From Alcaligenaceae bacterium (GTDB taxonomy: Bacteria > Pseudomonadota > Gammaproteobacteria > Burkholderiales > Burkholderiaceae), in NCBI GenBank assembly GCA_947372575.1, contig CANBUF010000082.1, positions 1-7,413 on the forward strand: a stretch of 7,413 nucleotides of DNA, given 5' to 3'. Position 1 is the first letter of the stretch. Each line of letters begins with the position of its first letter. A program made the translations under genes and the position numbers. The notes beneath the pieces were generated by a model. That model was given only the letters and a program-made list of their open reading frames with translations, searched no databases and was not told the origin of the DNA. Below, piece after piece: positions 6,426 through 7,413 of the stretch.

Positions 6426-7413
6426 ATGTCACCACACGATTTTGATGTCGCCATTTTTGGCGGCGGCCCCACGGGATGCGCCCTCGCCTTGCTTCTGGCT
6501 CGTGCGACCCAACGTCCCGCACGGATTGCCTTACTGCAAACAGACACACACAGTCACTATGGACATGCGCCCGACCAGGACCCGAGGGTCCTGGCCATCA
6601 ATCACGGAAGTCGTGTGCTGCTAGAGTCTCTGTCTGGCTTTCCTGATCAGGCTGCCCGCATCCAGACCGTCCATGTCTCGCAACGCGGGCGCCTGGGGCG
6701 TGCGATTATTCGGCACAGCGACTTTGATGTCCCGCAACTGGGATGCGTGGTGCGCTACGCAGCCTTGCACAGTCAACTGACACAGGCACTCAACGCAAGT
6801 GGCGTGACCGTCCTCAAGGGGCCGGCCGCGCAGATCCTGCGTCAGGACGTCAATGGAGTCGAAATTAGCCAGGGTCAGCAAACCTGGTGCAGCGCACTGG
6901 TGGTACAAGCCGATGGCCACCCCACAACCGATGTCACCCGCCAGTACGACCAGATGGCACTGGTGACTCAGGCACGCGCAGACCTGCCACGTCCCGGCTG
7001 GGCTTTTGAGCGTTTTACCCAGGAGGGGCCACTCGCCGTGCTGCCCCACCCGGGTGGGGCCAACCTGCAATCCATCGTATGGTGCTGCATGCCCGAACGC
7101 GCGCGGCACTTGCAACAACTTTCCCCCGCAGACTTCTCAGCGGCGCTGACCCAGACGTTTGGCACGCGACTCGGAAACCTGACCGTCCAGCACCCCGTCA
7201 CCGCTTTTCCACTTGTGCTGAACCTGCCCCAGGCGGGAGCTGCCGGACGTTCAGTCGCGATTGGCAATGCTGCACAGACCCTGCACCCAGTCGCTGGCCA
7301 GGGTCTGAATCTGGGCTTGCGCGATGCGGCAACGCTTGCCTTTGCTCTGCGTGCCTGGTTGGGATTGCCTGAAAACAGCCCAGAACCTGCCTTGGAAACA
7401 TTCCAGCGACTGC
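6426..7413 (+). CDS. ubiH: 2-octaprenyl-6-methoxyphenol hydroxylase (UbiH), 3' end cut by window edge
   Basis: The frame is open from ATG 6426 to the window end: 329 codons, with about 60 C-terminal residues missing compared with E. coli UbiH (392). This FAD monooxygenase carries out one ring hydroxylation in aerobic ubiquinone synthesis, in the Ubi complex. Seen: the FAD dinucleotide fold VAIFGGGPTGCALALLLAR (8-26); DPRVLAI (52-58) with the conserved Arg54; FERFTQEGPLAVLP (194-207); and the second FAD motif GNAAQTLHPVAGQGLNLG (280-297). Asn281, where many relatives have Asp, also occurs in E. coli UbiH and so favours UbiH over UbiF or UbiI. The start is firm because TAA at 6414-6416 closes the frame just upstream, although the ribosome site is weak. 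In E. coli ubiH follows pepP directly; here an opposite-strand gene lies between them. Confidence 0.93.
   Translation, partial: MSPHDFDVAIFGGGPTGCALALLLARATQRPARIALLQTDTHSHYGHAPDQDPRVLAINHGSRVLLESLSGFPDQAARIQTVHVSQRGRLGRAIIRHSDFDVPQLGCVVRYAALHSQLTQALNASGVTVLKGPAAQILRQDVNGVEISQGQQTWCSALVVQADGHPTTDVTRQYDQMALVTQARADLPRPGWAFERFTQEGPLAVLPHPGGANLQSIVWCCMPERARHLQQLSPADFSAALTQTFGTRLGNLTVQHPVTAFPLVLNLPQAGAAGRSVAIGNAAQTLHPVAGQGLNLGLRDAATLAFALRAWLGLPENSPEPALETFQRL

Noticed and set aside
6621..7118. 165-codon minus-strand open frame opposite ubiH
   Set aside because: It is a shadow of the plus-strand ubiH frame, which carries clear FAD motifs; the minus-strand translation has no recognisable fold or membrane pattern.
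7263..7316. Asn in place of Asp in the second FAD motif as a sign of a broken monooxygenase
   Set aside because: E. coli UbiH has the same GNAAQTLHP sequence, so this is a subgroup trait and not decay.

Overview
The window reads as an ordinary chromosomal housekeeping segment of a betaproteobacterium, most likely Burkholderiales and possibly Alcaligenaceae-like. I infer this from the protein style (YheT, BepA, GalU, Caa3-type CtaG, PepP, UbiH), the moderately GC-rich coding sequence, and a ctaG-type protein resembling those of that order. No phage, transposon, CRISPR array, tRNA or rRNA was seen.

Layout. (1) 1-813 (+) is the 3' part of a YheT-family alpha/beta hydrolase gene whose start lies outside the window. 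(2) 814-899 is a convergent gap filled with an imperfect ~20-bp tandem repeat built on GAGC/GCTC and T-tracts. (3) 900-2396 (-) is a BepA-like periplasmic M48 metalloprotease with a signal peptide and a TPR-like C-terminus. (4) 2397-2551 is a divergent promoter region with a spaced direct repeat and a perfect 12-nt palindrome. (5) 2552-3388 (+) is galU. (6) 3378-4220 (-) is a Caa3_CtaG-type membrane protein whose 3' end overlaps galU tail to tail by 11 bp. (7) 4221-4339 is a divergent leader containing a terminator-like hairpin. (8) 4340-5686 (+) is pepP, with all five metal ligands. (9) 5757-6239 (-) is a small membrane protein resembling the TM2/NINE group. (10) 6240-6425 is a divergent intergenic region with two strong inverted repeats. 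(11) 6426-7413 (+) is ubiH, open to the window edge and lacking its C-terminus.

Functional themes are envelope upkeep (the BepA-like protease, UDP-glucose supply by GalU), aerobic respiration (CtaG for oxidase assembly, UbiH for ubiquinone) and peptide turnover (PepP). The genes alternate in strand almost one by one, so most are probably transcribed alone. The pepP and ubiH pair is adjacent in enterobacteria. Here it is kept in order but split by an opposite-strand gene.

I found no convincing new multi-gene system. The points most worth a second look are non-coding: the 822-900 tandem repeat, the inverted repeats at 6296-6330 and 6360-6378, and the 2449-2505 repeat array.
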